A DNA stretch of 64,000 nt from Bdellovibrio sp. ZAP7 (lineage in GTDB: Bacteria; Bdellovibrionota; Bdellovibrionia; Bdellovibrionales; Bdellovibrionaceae). Location: assembly GCF_006874645.1 (NCBI RefSeq), contig NZ_CP030082.1, positions 1,240,001 to 1,304,000 of the forward strand, read 5' to 3'. A model generated the notes under the pieces. It made no database searches and was not told the origin of the DNA. It saw only the letters and a list, made by a program, of their open reading frames with translations. Positions 33,448-42,447 of the stretch are shown here, one piece after another. A program made the translations under genes and the position numbers. Numbering within the stretch: the stretch's first letter is position 1; every line of letters begins with the position of its first letter.

Positions 33448-34259
33448 TGAAACGTCCCTCGGTGATTCTGGCCATTTCTTTTTTAAGTATTTTGATTTTA
33501 GCGGTCTTAATCGGTCCGTTTGTATTCACTCAAGGCTTTGAACAAAACGTCGATCAGATTTTGCTCGCACCATCATGGGCGCACTGGTTCGGAACGGACT
33601 CGTTGGGACGTGATTTGTTCGCGCGGGTTTTGTTGGGAGCTCGGGTATCGTTAACCGTAGGCATCGTCTGTGCTATTTTGACTTTCCTGATCGGCTTTAC
33701 TTACGGTTCCATCGCCGGATGGTTTGAGGGAGTCCTTGATCGCATGATGATGCGCTTTTGTGACATCATTATGGCGATTCCAAGTTTCATCCTGGTGGCG
33801 GTGCTGTGCTTAAGTGTGCAAGTCATTCTGCCAATCGCAGACCCGCAGTGGGCGGCACTGGTTGGGTTGTGTGTCGGGATTTCTTTTACTCATTGGATTA
33901 ACATGGCTCGTGTGACTCGCGGGATGGTGATTGAAACCAAACGCAAACCGTTTGTGGAGGCCGCGATCGCAGTCGGGGGCAACCGTCCGCATATTTTGCT
34001 TCGTCATATCCTGCCTAATATCGGAAGTACGCTGTTGGTATTGGTGGCGATGCAAATTCCTACCAACATTTTGTATGAAAGCTTTATGAGCTTTATCGGG
34101 ATCGGTGTTCATCCTCCTTATACAAGTTGGGGAATTTTGGTAAGCGAAGGATGGAAGACTCTATCAAGCTTTCCGCATCTGATTTTATTCCCAAGCTTAG
34201 TCTTGTTCCTGACAGTGTGGAGCTTCCACATTCTGATCGATAACCGAAAGCAGACGTAG
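33447..34259 (+). CDS. ABC transporter permease, OppC/DppC type
   Basis: About 270 residues. ATG at 33447 with AGGAGG six bases upstream is preferred over the GTG at 33444. N-terminal helix, then the OppC hallmark HWFGTDSLGRDLFARVLLGARVSLTVG, and the coupling loop RKPFVEAAIAVGGNRPHILLRHILPNI. Its start overlaps the OppB stop, so translation is coupled. Together with OppB it forms the membrane channel of a peptide importer, possibly for murein peptides released by the preceding transglycosylase. Confidence 0.93.
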   Translation: MKRPSVILAISFLSILILAVLIGPFVFTQGFEQNVDQILLAPSWAHWFGTDSLGRDLFARVLLGARVSLTVGIVCAILTFLIGFTYGSIAGWFEGVLDRMMMRFCDIIMAIPSFILVAVLCLSVQVILPIADPQWAALVGLCVGISFTHWINMARVTRGMVIETKRKPFVEAAIAVGGNRPHILLRHILPNIGSTLLVLVAMQIPTNILYESFMSFIGIGVHPPYTSWGILVSEGWKTLSSFPHLILFPSLVLFLTVWSFHILIDNRKQT

Positions 34260-34346
34260 TCGCTTCGAACAACTGTTGATAAACTTTTAGTAACCATTTT
34301 TTGAGTGACCAAGGGCTTGTTTCGGATTGAGGGATCTGCCGCCATA

Positions 34347-34374
34347 TTGTGAACACCAATAATCCTCATATACT
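34347..34374 (+). promoter_or_regulatory. Sigma-70-like promoter of the secreted-protein gene
   Basis: TTGTGA (34347-34352), 16-base spacer, TATACT (34369-34374), nineteen bases before the ATG at 34393. Confidence 0.5.
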
Positions 34375-34392
34375 GATTGAACAGGAGAACAA

Positions 34393-35217
34393 ATGATCAA
34401 GACAGTATTCGCGAGCCTGGCGTTCACAGTCAGTGCGGCCCATGCAGCCCCATTGGCAGCCGTCGACAATTCCTTTAATTGCGATAACACGATTAACAAT
34501 CTAATCAGTGGCGCAAATATGACGGCGACGGGTGGTTTTGATCCGATCCTGACGGTGGAAAACGGTCGCGCGAAAATCAACAAAGAATCAAAGCGTATCA
34601 AAAGCTTTAAAACCGATGCTAAGTACGTCTTCGTGACATTTAAAAAAGATATCATCGTGAACGGCAAAACCGATACGGTCGAAGAAACTGTAAAATACGA
34701 AGTGAATGACCAGGGCTATATCATTAATTATGAAAATGATAGGGCCGGGGTTAGAAAGTACGATCCGATGAGAAGATTCGGAACCAAAGCGAGGCTATCT
34801 AAATTGAGCGACGGCAACTGCGCGATCGATCAATTCAGTAACGTCGTGGGAACTCCAGATGGTTCAACTGCAGAAGTTGTTATTCAGGATAAAAAGTTTT
34901 GTGATTCTGTGAAGGATGTTATCTCTCAGATGAATCAAAAGACTTTCAGCCAATGTAATTCTTTGTTGGATAAAGCCGCCGAGGCCTACGAAGCGCGCGC
35001 GAAAGAATTGGGTAAAGAGAGTAAAAAGCTAGCAATCTTGGGTGAAGCCCCAACCAGTACAATTGCTCTGACGCTGCAAGCACTGAACATGTGCGCACCG
35101 GACGAGTGGTACGATAAAGCGATGAGTCCGATGGGGATGATGAGAACCCTAAAAGCCGTTCCGGTAGAGGCTGCAAAAAATACTTCTGGTTCTAAGAAAA
35201 AAGGCGTAAATAACTAA
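34393..35217 (+). CDS. Secreted protein of unknown function
   Basis: 274 residues with a signal peptide (IKTVFASLAFTVSAAHA) and a good ribosome site (AGGAGA). The mature protein has several cysteines (NCDN, NCAID, FCDSV, QCNSL, MCAPD), consistent with disulfides in the periplasm. A helical segment lies near residues 180-225. Family not recognised. It has its own promoter and is followed by a strong hairpin. Confidence 0.75.
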   Translation: MIKTVFASLAFTVSAAHAAPLAAVDNSFNCDNTINNLISGANMTATGGFDPILTVENGRAKINKESKRIKSFKTDAKYVFVTFKKDIIVNGKTDTVEETVKYEVNDQGYIINYENDRAGVRKYDPMRRFGTKARLSKLSDGNCAIDQFSNVVGTPDGSTAEVVIQDKKFCDSVKDVISQMNQKTFSQCNSLLDKAAEAYEARAKELGKESKKLAILGEAPTSTIALTLQALNMCAPDEWYDKAMSPMGMMRTLKAVPVEAAKNTSGSKKKGVNN

Positions 35218-35220
35218 ACT

Positions 35221-35255
35221 GCAATATCCACCTCCGCTGCGGAGGTGGGAATTGC
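35221..35255. repeat. Very stable intergenic hairpin
   Basis: CCACCTCCGC / GCGGAGGTGG with one central base (35228-35248), extended by GCAAT / ATTGC at the outer ends. No T tract follows, so it is a REP-like or mRNA-stabilising element rather than a simple terminator. Confidence 0.7.
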
Positions 35256-35275
35256 AAAACATTAAGACTGATAAA

Positions 35276-35312
35276 TAAAAAAGGCCTCTGAAGAGAGGCC
35301 TTTTCTTTTTTG
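35276..35312. terminator. Bidirectional terminator
   Basis: AAAAGGCCTCT-GAAG-AGAGGCCTTTT with T runs on both strands, between two converging genes. Confidence 0.9.
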
Positions 35313-35330
35313 GAATCTGAAAAGTCTAAA

Positions 35331-36179
35331 TTAGAATTTATAAGTCAGATCCAAGTAGTGACCAAAGCCTGAAGTTTCCCCAGCGAAGCCACCACTTTTG
35401 AATAAAGCCATGTTCTGATAGTACTTTAAACCGTAACCAGCAGCATATTGCTTAGAATGCCAGTAGATACCATTGAACCACTCAAGTGACCAGCTAGTGC
35501 GATTTACATCATCTGCGATTTTGTTCGCGCCGAATTTATAATCCAGATATCCCTGCCAAGTGATGAAGGATTGATTCTGGAATTCCACGAAAGGCTTAAA
35601 CCAGTTGGTGGAAAGGATATAACCATTCCACTCGCCCTCATCAGAAGCGCCATAATTTTCACGTACGTGACGAGCCATCAAGTTCGCACCCAATTTCCCA
35701 AGCCATGGGATTTGGATGTCAGAACCAAAACCAATGTATTCCTCAAACAAGGCGCGATCGCCCACGTTGAACAAAGTAGCCACATACCACTCTTGTACAG
35801 GACCCAGAGACAGATCGTGACCTGTCATGAAATCCAAAGAAAAGCGCGGAGCAAATTTAAAGAAGAAGTTGTCGTCTTGAGTCGCAGCCGTTGAAGTGTC
35901 GCCATGACGATCGCTGTTCGGGGAATTGAAAATATCAAAGATATCCAAGTAACCATAAAGATCCAGGATCCCAGAGCGTCCACCAAACTCCATCTCAAAA
36001 TAAGTGTCCTGCTGATTTTCAAATGGAATCTTGTTGTCGATAGATTGCATCAGATTGAACTGCAACCAGCGGTAATCACCTTTATGAATATCGCCATCCG
36101 TAATTTTCGCAGCAAACGCATTTTGCAAAGGGGAGAGAGCAAGCAATACCAACAACGTACTAAAAATTTTCTGAATCAT
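35331..36179 (-). CDS. Tsx/OmpK-type outer-membrane channel
   Basis: 282 residues with a signal peptide (MIQKIFSTLLVLLALSPLQNAFA). The body matches the nucleoside-specific channel family: GDYRWLQFNLMQS, YFEMEFGGRSGILDLYGYLDIFD, repeated aromatic beta strands, and the C-terminal HYLDLTYKF with terminal Phe. It should form a 12-strand barrel letting nucleosides through the outer membrane, useful to a predator living on nucleic-acid breakdown. Stands alone. Confidence 0.88.
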   Translation of the reverse strand: MIQKIFSTLLVLLALSPLQNAFAAKITDGDIHKGDYRWLQFNLMQSIDNKIPFENQQDTYFEMEFGGRSGILDLYGYLDIFDIFNSPNSDRHGDTSTAATQDDNFFFKFAPRFSLDFMTGHDLSLGPVQEWYVATLFNVGDRALFEEYIGFGSDIQIPWLGKLGANLMARHVRENYGASDEGEWNGYILSTNWFKPFVEFQNQSFITWQGYLDYKFGANKIADDVNRTSWSLEWFNGIYWHSKQYAAGYGLKYYQNMALFKSGGFAGETSGFGHYLDLTYKF

Positions 36180-36246
36180 GATTCCTCACTGGTTTTTGAG
36201 TGAGCTCAGTAAAGTAGCTCCTGCACTTGAGGTCAAGATTGTCAGA

Positions 36247-36300
36247 TTCATTTCCGCTGCGGTTCCGCGCTGCATTCCAAAAAACCGGCAGGCGCCTTTT
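36247..36300. repeat. Dispersed repeat, copy D (divergent core)
   Basis: Read in reverse: GGCGCCTGCCGG, six T, GGAATGCAGC, then GCGGAACCGC. The flank GGAATGC matches copies B and C and GCGGAACCG matches copy A, while the core differs. It lies in the 193-base gap between the Tsx-like gene and ychF. Confidence 0.5.
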
Positions 36301-36316
36301 GAAAGTTATCAAATGT

Positions 36317-36345
36317 AAAAAAAAGGCCCTTATAAAAGAGCCTTT
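36317..36345 (-). terminator. Intrinsic terminator of ychF
   Basis: On the minus strand AAAAGGCTCTT / AAGGGCCTTTT with a short AU loop and one mismatch, followed by eight T. Confidence 0.8.
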
Positions 36346-36372
36346 TCAAAGAATTAAGTTTTTGAGTTTCAA

Positions 36373-37473
36373 CTAAACATTGAAACGGAAGAATAAAACG
36401 TCGCCGTCTTTCACGACGTACTCTTTACCTTCGACACGGTATTTGCCCGCATCTTTTACCGCTTGCTCGGACTTGTAAGTGAACAAGTCTTCACAGTGAT
36501 AAGTTTCCGCACGGATGAAACCTTTTTCGAAGTCCGTATGGATCACGCCCGCTGCTTGTGGAGCTTTCGTGTTTGCACGGATTGTCCAAGCACGAACTTC
36601 TTTTTCGCCCGCTGTGAAATAAGTTTGAAGGCCCAACAAAGTGTAAGCTTCGCGGATCAAACGATTCAAACCTGGCTCTTCAGCACCCAAAGCTGCCAAG
36701 AAGTCTGCGCGATCTTCCGGTGGCAACAATGCGATCTCTGCTTCCATCGCAGAACAGATCATGATCGTTTTATTGTTCTCTTCAGCAGCGCGAGCGATAA
36801 CGGATTTAGTCCAGTCATTGCCACCAGCTGCGAAGTCAGAATCAGAAACGTTCATAGCATAAAGAACTGGTTTAGCAGTCAACAAATGCATTTCTTTAAG
36901 AAGGGGAGCCTCGAAATCGTCCAAAGTGACTGAGCGAGCTGGAAGACCTTTACCCAAAGCTTCTAGAACTTTCTTAGCGACTTCAACTTCCGCTTTCAAT
37001 TTCTTGTCAGTGGAGTTCTTAGCTTGTTTTTCGATACGTTGAAGACGTTTTTCAACTGAATCCAAATCAGCTAGCAAAAGCTCTGTGTTGATGATTTCGA
37101 TGTCACGGATAGGGTCTACAGAGCCCGCAACGTGCACGATATTTGGGTCGTCAAAGCAACGAACCACGTGAACGATCGCATCTGTTTGACGGATGTGAGA
37201 AAGGAATTGATTCCCCAAACCTTCACCTTGGGAGGCACCTTTAACAATCCCCGCGATATCCACGAATTCCATTGTCGTTGGAATTACTTTTTGTGGCTTG
37301 ATGAAGGAAGTGATCTTATCCATACGAGGATCTGGAACTGTTACAACGCCCACGTTTGGATCGATAGTACAGAAAGGGTAGTTGGCTGCCTCAGCCTTAG
37401 CTGAAGTCAACGCATTGAAAAGCGTACTTTTACCAACATTCGGAAGACCGACGATACCGACTTGTAAAGCCAT
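36373..37473 (-). CDS. ychF: Redox-regulated ribosome-binding ATPase YchF (OLA1 family)
   Basis: 366 residues. P-loop [15 protein letters not shown] (residues 8-22), ATP-specifying NMSD-like segment MNVSDSD, G2/G3 region [25 protein letters not shown], and the C-terminal TGS domain ending [13 protein letters not shown]. This GTPase-like protein hydrolyses ATP and binds ribosomes. It follows pth on the same strand by 44 bases, the pth-ychF order found in many bacteria. Confidence 0.97.
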   Translation of the reverse strand: MALQVGIVGLPNVGKSTLFNALTSAKAEAANYPFCTIDPNVGVVTVPDPRMDKITSFIKPQKVIPTTMEFVDIAGIVKGASQGEGLGNQFLSHIRQTDAIVHVVRCFDDPNIVHVAGSVDPIRDIEIINTELLLADLDSVEKRLQRIEKQAKNSTDKKLKAEVEVAKKVLEALGKGLPARSVTLDDFEAPLLKEMHLLTAKPVLYAMNVSDSDFAAGGNDWTKSVIARAAEENNKTIMICSAMEAEIALLPPEDRADFLAALGAEEPGLNRLIREAYTLLGLQTYFTAGEKEVRAWTIRANTKAPQAAGVIHTDFEKGFIRAETYHCEDLFTYKSEQAVKDAGKYRVEGKEYVVKDGDVLFFRFNV

Positions 37474-37517
37474 TAGTAACTCCTTAAAAACCTGATTTTA
37501 ACACGGGGAAATGTAAC

Positions 37518-38087
37518 TTACCCGTTGAATTTTGTCGAAGCTTTTTGAATGCCATCTAGAATGATGCTCTCAATTGCGTCGATACCTTTGTTGAGGAAGT
37601 CCGGCATTTTATCGAACTCTTCCTTGGTAAATTTCCCCAGAACGTAATCCGCGACTGGATAGTTCGGGTTTTCGGGGCGGCCGACACCCAGTTTAAGTCG
37701 GGCATAGTCCTGAGTTCCCATTAATTGCGAGATACTTTTGATTCCGTTGTGACCACCGTGACCACGGTTTTTATGAATCTTCATTTGATTGAAGGGCTGG
37801 TCGATGTCGTCGTGGATAACGATCAGGTGATCCAGAGGGATTTTAAAATAGCCCATCAGCGGTTGCACCGATTCGCCAGAAAGATTCATGTACGTTTGCG
37901 GCTTGCAGAAGTAAAGCGTGTGACCTTGCCACGTCGCTTGCGCCACTTCGGCTTTGAATTGATTCTTGATAGAAGGATTGCCCAGGCCTTGCATGAAATA
38001 GTCGACAGCCATAAATCCAATATTGTGACGAGTAAGTTTGTACTCTCCACCAGGATTTCCAAGACCTACGATTAACCATGAAGACAT
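37518..38087 (-). CDS. pth: Peptidyl-tRNA hydrolase
   Basis: 189 residues. Frees tRNA from peptidyl-tRNA dropped by ribosomes. Motifs: IVGLGNPGGEYKLTRHNIGFMAVD (Asn and catalytic His), FCKPQTYMNLSGESVQPLMGYF, HDDIDQPFNQMKI and NRGHGGHNGIKSI. Sits between rplY and ychF; the gap to rplY holds a terminator, so it may have its own promoter. Confidence 0.97.
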   Translation of the reverse strand: MSSWLIVGLGNPGGEYKLTRHNIGFMAVDYFMQGLGNPSIKNQFKAEVAQATWQGHTLYFCKPQTYMNLSGESVQPLMGYFKIPLDHLIVIHDDIDQPFNQMKIHKNRGHGGHNGIKSISQLMGTQDYARLKLGVGRPENPNYPVADYVLGKFTKEEFDKMPDFLNKGIDAIESIILDGIQKASTKFNG

Positions 38088-38105
38088 AAAGCACCTCGTT
38101 CAAAA

Positions 38106-38148
38106 TCAAAAAAAAAGGCAGCCCTTTGAGGGAGCCGCCTTTTTGTGT
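38106..38148 (-). terminator. Imperfect intrinsic terminator of rplY
   Basis: GGC(A)GCCCT / AGGG(AG)CCGCC on the plus strand forms an imperfect stem; on the minus strand it ends in ten T. Confidence 0.7.
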
Positions 38149-38164
38149 GTGCAATAGTTTAAAA

Positions 38165-38827
38165 CTATTTTTTAGCAGCTGGTTTAGCAGCAGCTGGAGC
38201 AGCTTTCGCGCCTGCAGCTGGAGCAGCGGCAGCAGCCGGTGCAGCAGCAACTGGAGTTGCAGCAACTTCTTCTTCTTGAGCAGATACAACCGCGATAGTT
38301 GTGTCAGCAGAAGAGATCAATTTAGCAGAGCCAGTGATTTTCACGTCAGATGCGTGAAGAGCGTCGCCTACTGCCAAGTTAGAGATGTCAGCAGTGAAGA
38401 ATTCAGGGATCTCAGTTGGAAGAACTTCGATCTCGATTTGACGGTTAACTACGTTCAACATACCGCCTTCAGACAAACCAACTGGTTTACCTTCAAGACG
38501 AACTTCAACGTTAACGCGTACTGCTTTTTTAAGATCCAAAGCGTAGAAATCAACGTGTTGTGGGCGACGAGTAACAGGGTGAACGTCAACTTTTTTAACA
38601 AGTACAACGATACCGTTTGCTTCTTTAACTGGAGATTTCAAGTTGAAAAGAGCATTTTCGTAAGCACGAACGTTGTACTTAACGATTTCTTTTTCGCCAA
38701 CAGAGATGCTAACTGGAGAGATAGCTCCGTAGATAACTGCAGGAACTTGGCGGTTAACGCGCAATTCGCGGCTGTTACCTTTACCAGTTTGACGAGCTTC
38801 TACGTTTAGTTCGATTCTATTTTTCAT
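38165..38827 (-). CDS. rplY: 50S ribosomal protein L25/general stress protein Ctc
   Basis: 220 residues, the long CTC form. The N-terminal L25 domain (1-92) reads IELNVEARQTGKGNSRELRVNRQVPAVIYG and VLVKKVDVHPVTRRPQHVDFYALD, which binds 5S rRNA. The beta domain follows (95-180). The last 35 residues are an Ala/Pro/Lys-rich tail (AAAPAAGAKAAPAAAKPAAKK). It lies between prs and pth, the usual prs-ctc-pth order, and has AAGGAAGA before the ATG. Confidence 0.96.
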   Translation of the reverse strand: MKNRIELNVEARQTGKGNSRELRVNRQVPAVIYGAISPVSISVGEKEIVKYNVRAYENALFNLKSPVKEANGIVVLVKKVDVHPVTRRPQHVDFYALDLKKAVRVNVEVRLEGKPVGLSEGGMLNVVNRQIEIEVLPTEIPEFFTADISNLAVGDALHASDVKITGSAKLISSADTTIAVVSAQEEEVAATPVAAAPAAAAAPAAGAKAAPAAAKPAAKK

Positions 38828-38932
38828 AATGTCTTCCTTCTAGTCCGATAGAGGATTGGTTGTTTCGCTCCTTGTGGGAGCTTTTAAATTTCAAATAAAT
38901 TCATCCGCCGAAGCCCAAAGGGCGAAGGAGGA

Positions 38933-39880
38933 TTAATCAAACAAACTGCTGACAGAATCATTGCCGTGGATACGCTTGATCGCTTCAGCCAAAACTGGAG
39001 CTACGGATACCACTTCGATTTTCCCGCAGTTTTTCGCTGCTTCCGATAACGGAATCGTGTCGGTCACCCAAACTTTTTCGATTGGGCTGTCCTTCAAACG
39101 GGCGATGGCAGGGCCTGATAAAACAGGGTGCGTTGCAACAGCGAACACACGTTTTGCCCCATTCTTGTAGAGACTGTCAACTGCTTGTGTAAGTGTTCCA
39201 GCCGTATCGATCATATCGTCCACGATCACGGCAGTTTTTCCAGTCACATCCCCGATCAAGTGAAGCGCTTTTGCCTCATTTGGGCCGGAACGGCGTTTAT
39301 CGATGATAGCCATGGAGGATTCGATGCGTTTTGCGAAGGCGCGGGTTCTTTCCACTCCCCCGGCATCGGGACTCACTGCAACAAAGTCAGATCCAATACC
39401 GTGGGATTCGCGCCAAGCACGAGCCAGGGTGGGGATGGCGAACAAATGGTCCACGGGAACGTTAAAGAAGCCTTGGATTTGAGCCGCATGCAAATCCACG
39501 GAAACCACCCGGTCTGCACCGGCCGTGGTGATCAAATCGGCCATTAGTTTCGCAGAGATAGGGGCGCGAGGAGCGACCTTTCTGTCTTGGCGAGCGTACC
39601 CGAAGTACGGGATCACAGCCGTAATGGAAGCTGCCGAGGCTCTGCGAAGAGCATCGAGCATCACGAAAAGCTCCATATAGCTTTGGTTCACGGGAGGGCA
39701 TGTACTTTGGATTACAAAGACATCCTGACCTCGAACACTTTCATGAATTTCTACTTGGATTTCGCCGTCGGCGAAAGTGCTGACCTCGGAGTAACCGAGT
39801 TCGATACCGGCAGCCGCAGCCACCTTCTTAGCCAGCTCAGGGTTAGAATTAGCGGTAAATAATTTAAGGCCCTTCATCAT
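38933..39880 (-). CDS. prs: Ribose-phosphate pyrophosphokinase
   Basis: 315 residues. Makes PRPP from ribose-5-phosphate and ATP, for nucleotides, His and Trp. Motifs: FADGEIQVEIHESVRGQDVFVIQS, IPYFGYARQDRK, DRVVSVDLHAAQIQGFF (catalytic His) and the PRPP loop AVIVDDMIDTAGTL. GGAGA eight bases before the ATG pair. First gene of the prs-rplY-pth-ychF row. Confidence 0.98.
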   Translation of the reverse strand: MMKGLKLFTANSNPELAKKVAAAAGIELGYSEVSTFADGEIQVEIHESVRGQDVFVIQSTCPPVNQSYMELFVMLDALRRASAASITAVIPYFGYARQDRKVAPRAPISAKLMADLITTAGADRVVSVDLHAAQIQGFFNVPVDHLFAIPTLARAWRESHGIGSDFVAVSPDAGGVERTRAFAKRIESSMAIIDKRRSGPNEAKALHLIGDVTGKTAVIVDDMIDTAGTLTQAVDSLYKNGAKRVFAVATHPVLSGPAIARLKDSPIEKVWVTDTIPLSEAAKNCGKIEVVSVAPVLAEAIKRIHGNDSVSSLFD

Positions 39881-40224
39881 TACTCAAGTCTCCAGAGTTG
39901 ACCCGACATTGTCGGAATAGGGTTTATGTTTGGAGGACACTAACAAACCGTTATTACGGAGTAAAGTTAGGAACGTTTTTTATTCTAAAAAGCGGAAGAA
40001 ATAAGCAGTTTTAGGCGGTTTTGGCCGCAGCGGGCAAAGAAGAATTCGTACTTGCGGAGGACTCACATTCGTCAGGCGGGGGAGTGGGTCACTAGCCTAA
40101 TCTCCGAGGGCCTTGGTCTACATTTCGTGTGGGAACGCAAAACTTTCTCTGAAAAATGTCAAGAAGCGGTAAAAATAAGACGTAACGCCATAAGAAATCT
40201 TGAATCGCGTAAAGGAACTTTGAA
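39881..40224. other. 344-base divergent promoter region between prs and the stalked lipoprotein gene
   Basis: No gene seen. A perfect palindrome CCGACATTGTCGG (39903-39915) lies 23 bases before the prs start and would be in its leader; it may be an operator. The middle holds a GC-rich patch (about 40025-40110). Confidence 0.5.
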
Positions 40225-41715
40225 ATGAAGAGTTTGATAACAAGTCTTGTCTTCGCCTCAATGACAAGCTTTCTAATTTCATGTTCCTCTGGTGGAGATT
40301 CGAACACCGATGCTGTCACGGCTCCACCAGATGAATCGTCTCAGTCACCAGCTCCCTCGCCAACGGTATCTCCTTCTCCGACTGTGACACCTTCGCCAAC
40401 TGTAAGTCCTTCCCCAGAGCCGACCGTGAGCCCGTCGCCAACCGTGGCGCCAACGGCCGAACCTTCGCCGTCGCCATCGCCGACTGTTTCGCCTACAGCG
40501 ACACCGTCTCCTTCGCCGGAGCCGACTGTTTCGCCTGCACCGACTGCTTCACCAGCTCCGACAGCAAGTCCTTCCCCGGAGCCAACAGTGACTCCGCAAC
40601 CGGCTCCTACTGTAACGCCATCTCCGACGGTCACTCCGTCACCAACGGCTTCGCCATCACCGACAGTTACTCCTTCTCCTACGGCGAGTCCTTCACCGGC
40701 GCCGACGGTCACGCCGTCTCCGACAGCGAGTCCTGCTCCGTCGCCCCAACCAACAGTCACTCCGTCGCCAACCGTAACGCCTTCTCCGACTGTGACCCCG
40801 TCTCCGACGGCATCGCCAAGTCCTTCTCCAGAGCCAACGGTGACGCCATCGCCGACAGTAAGTCCATCTCCAAATCCGTCGCCATCACCATCACCATCAC
40901 CATCTCCATCACCAACACCGGTGATGAAATGCCCGACGAATTTTGAAATGGTGAGTGCGAATTCTTCACTTGGAACTTCGGCATTCTGTATCGCTAAATT
41001 TGAAATGAAACAAAGTTCCGGCTCAGCTGTATCGACGGCCTCAGGTAAGCCGTGGATTGCGACGAAGGCAACGGCAGCAGCTGCGTGTGCTGCACTTGGT
41101 ATCACGTATCGTTTACCGACGAATGCCGAGTGGAATGCGACAGCTTTGGAAATTTATAATCGCGGAGAAAATTGGTCGGGTGGAGTAAAGCTTTCCGGAA
41201 ATCTTTATACCGGTTATTACTCCGGTTGGAGCGAACCTATTGCCGTCAGCAACACAGCAAATCCTTACGATGGAACGGGAAAAAACAAAGACGAAGAACG
41301 TCGTACCTTTGTTCTTGGAAGCGGAGCCGTGATTTGGGACTTCGGAGGCAATGCCTGGGAGTGGGTCAGCGACACGATTTATGGAAACTCCTACTCTCCA
41401 GATTTGTCATCACCATATGGACGTAATTATCATAACAATAATTGGGACGTGAAGCCTGGCTCGAAAGCGATGCTGGATTTCACGGGCATGACCGATACCC
41501 CTAAAAAAGATGTCTTTATGGGGAATCTATTCGGCGGCAGCTCGGGCAAGGTTATTCGCGGCGGAGCAAACTGTGTGAACAATCGCGGCACCGTTGGAAT
41601 CTTCACAGCGAACATCGGCGACATCACGGCAAATGAAGTGCAGGCTCCTGCGTCGTGGGGAATCAGCATTCAGAACGTGGGCTTCCGTTGTGTCGCAACT
41701 CCAGGACAGTATTAA
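40225..41715 (+). CDS. Lipoprotein with long Pro/Thr/Ser stalk and FGE-sulfatase-fold head
   Basis: 496 residues. Lipobox [10 protein letters not shown] (Cys about residue 20). Residues 40-235 are a low-complexity stalk of repeated [13 protein letters not shown] units. The C-terminal head (about 238-490) has the formylglycine-generating-enzyme fold: [37 protein letters not shown] and NVGFRCV. Only one cysteine follows RGGAN, so the catalytic cysteine pair of true FGE enzymes is missing. The head is therefore more likely a binding module held away from the outer membrane. The stalk motif recurs in the lipoprotein at 18551. Confidence 0.85.
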   Translation: MKSLITSLVFASMTSFLISCSSGGDSNTDAVTAPPDESSQSPAPSPTVSPSPTVTPSPTVSPSPEPTVSPSPTVAPTAEPSPSPSPTVSPTATPSPSPEPTVSPAPTASPAPTASPSPEPTVTPQPAPTVTPSPTVTPSPTASPSPTVTPSPTASPSPAPTVTPSPTASPAPSPQPTVTPSPTVTPSPTVTPSPTASPSPSPEPTVTPSPTVSPSPNPSPSPSPSPSPSPTPVMKCPTNFEMVSANSSLGTSAFCIAKFEMKQSSGSAVSTASGKPWIATKATAAAACAALGITYRLPTNAEWNATALEIYNRGENWSGGVKLSGNLYTGYYSGWSEPIAVSNTANPYDGTGKNKDEERRTFVLGSGAVIWDFGGNAWEWVSDTIYGNSYSPDLSSPYGRNYHNNNWDVKPGSKAMLDFTGMTDTPKKDVFMGNLFGGSSGKVIRGGANCVNNRGTVGIFTANIGDITANEVQAPASWGISIQNVGFRCVATPGQY

Positions 41716-41795
41716 TTTTTTTATTTAATTGCACGTGCCGGATTCAGCGCGTTTCAGCTTGAGCGTATCGAAAATTTTTAGCGCGTTTAACAAAA

Positions 41796-41828
41796 AAAGC
41801 CGATCTTGTGGATCGGCTTTTTATTTTT
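41796..41828. terminator. Bidirectional terminator
   Basis: AAAGCCGATC-TTGTG-GATCGGCTTT with A and T runs on both sides, between converging genes. Confidence 0.93.
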
Positions 41829-42431
41829 TTAGATATTGCCTGTCTCTTTAAGTTTCGCCAGGAATTGTTTCGTGGCTTGAGCGCGGTGGGAGTGTTGTGC
41901 TTTAAATCCGCTCGCAAGTTCCGCCAGGGTTTGCGTTTGTCCTTCTGGAATGAACACAGGATCATAACCAAAACCATGCAGACCGGCTGGTTTACTTGCA
42001 ATCGTGCCCTTCATCTCGCCTGTGAAAACCCATTCTTCGCCTGTTGGCGTATAGACGACAGTCGTGCAAACGAATTTCGCATTCTTATTTGCCATAGGTT
42101 TCAGAGTGATCATTTTCAAAAGCTTCGAAACGTTTTCGCTATCAGAAGCCTTGGGACCCGCATAGCGAGCAGAGTGAATTCCTGGAAGATTGTTAAGTCC
42201 TTCCACCTCAAGTCCGGCGTCCTCACCTAGAACCCAAACATTGTTTTTAACGGCGCGCAAAGTTTTAGCTTTGATACGGGCGTTGTCCAAAAATGTTTTT
42301 CCGTCTTCTGGACGGGGCGTGAATGACGTGATTTCACCTTGATGATGAAGGTTCAAATCCGCCACTTCGTTCAAAAGAATGCGGTATTCAGTAAGTTTGC
42401 CTTTATTGCCAGTTGCAATCCAAAGTTCCAT
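41829..42431 (-). CDS. rdgB: dITP/XTP pyrophosphatase (RdgB/HAM1)
   Basis: 200 residues. Hydrolyses deaminated purine nucleotides so they are not built into DNA or RNA. Motifs: WIATGNKGKLTEY at the start, LGEDAGLEVEGLNNLPGIHSARYAG, GFGYDPVF and SHRAQATKQF. It follows rph by 16 bases; the rph-rdgB pair is widespread. Confidence 0.96.
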   Translation of the reverse strand: MELWIATGNKGKLTEYRILLNEVADLNLHHQGEITSFTPRPEDGKTFLDNARIKAKTLRAVKNNVWVLGEDAGLEVEGLNNLPGIHSARYAGPKASDSENVSKLLKMITLKPMANKNAKFVCTTVVYTPTGEEWVFTGEMKGTIASKPAGLHGFGYDPVFIPEGQTQTLAELASGFKAQHSHRAQATKQFLAKLKETGNI

Positions 42432-42447
42432 TTACAAACTCCTTTAA

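Noticed and set aside
40341-41105. 254-codon minus-strand frame rich in GDGVTVG repeats
   Set aside because: It is the mirror of the Pro/Thr stalk repeat in the lipoprotein gene; repetition keeps the opposite frame open. No ribosome site or domain.
40225-41715. Diversity-generating retroelement target
   Set aside because: The FGE-like C-terminus is compatible, but no reverse transcriptase or template repeat is in the window and the 3' end shows no obvious adenine-directed variation.
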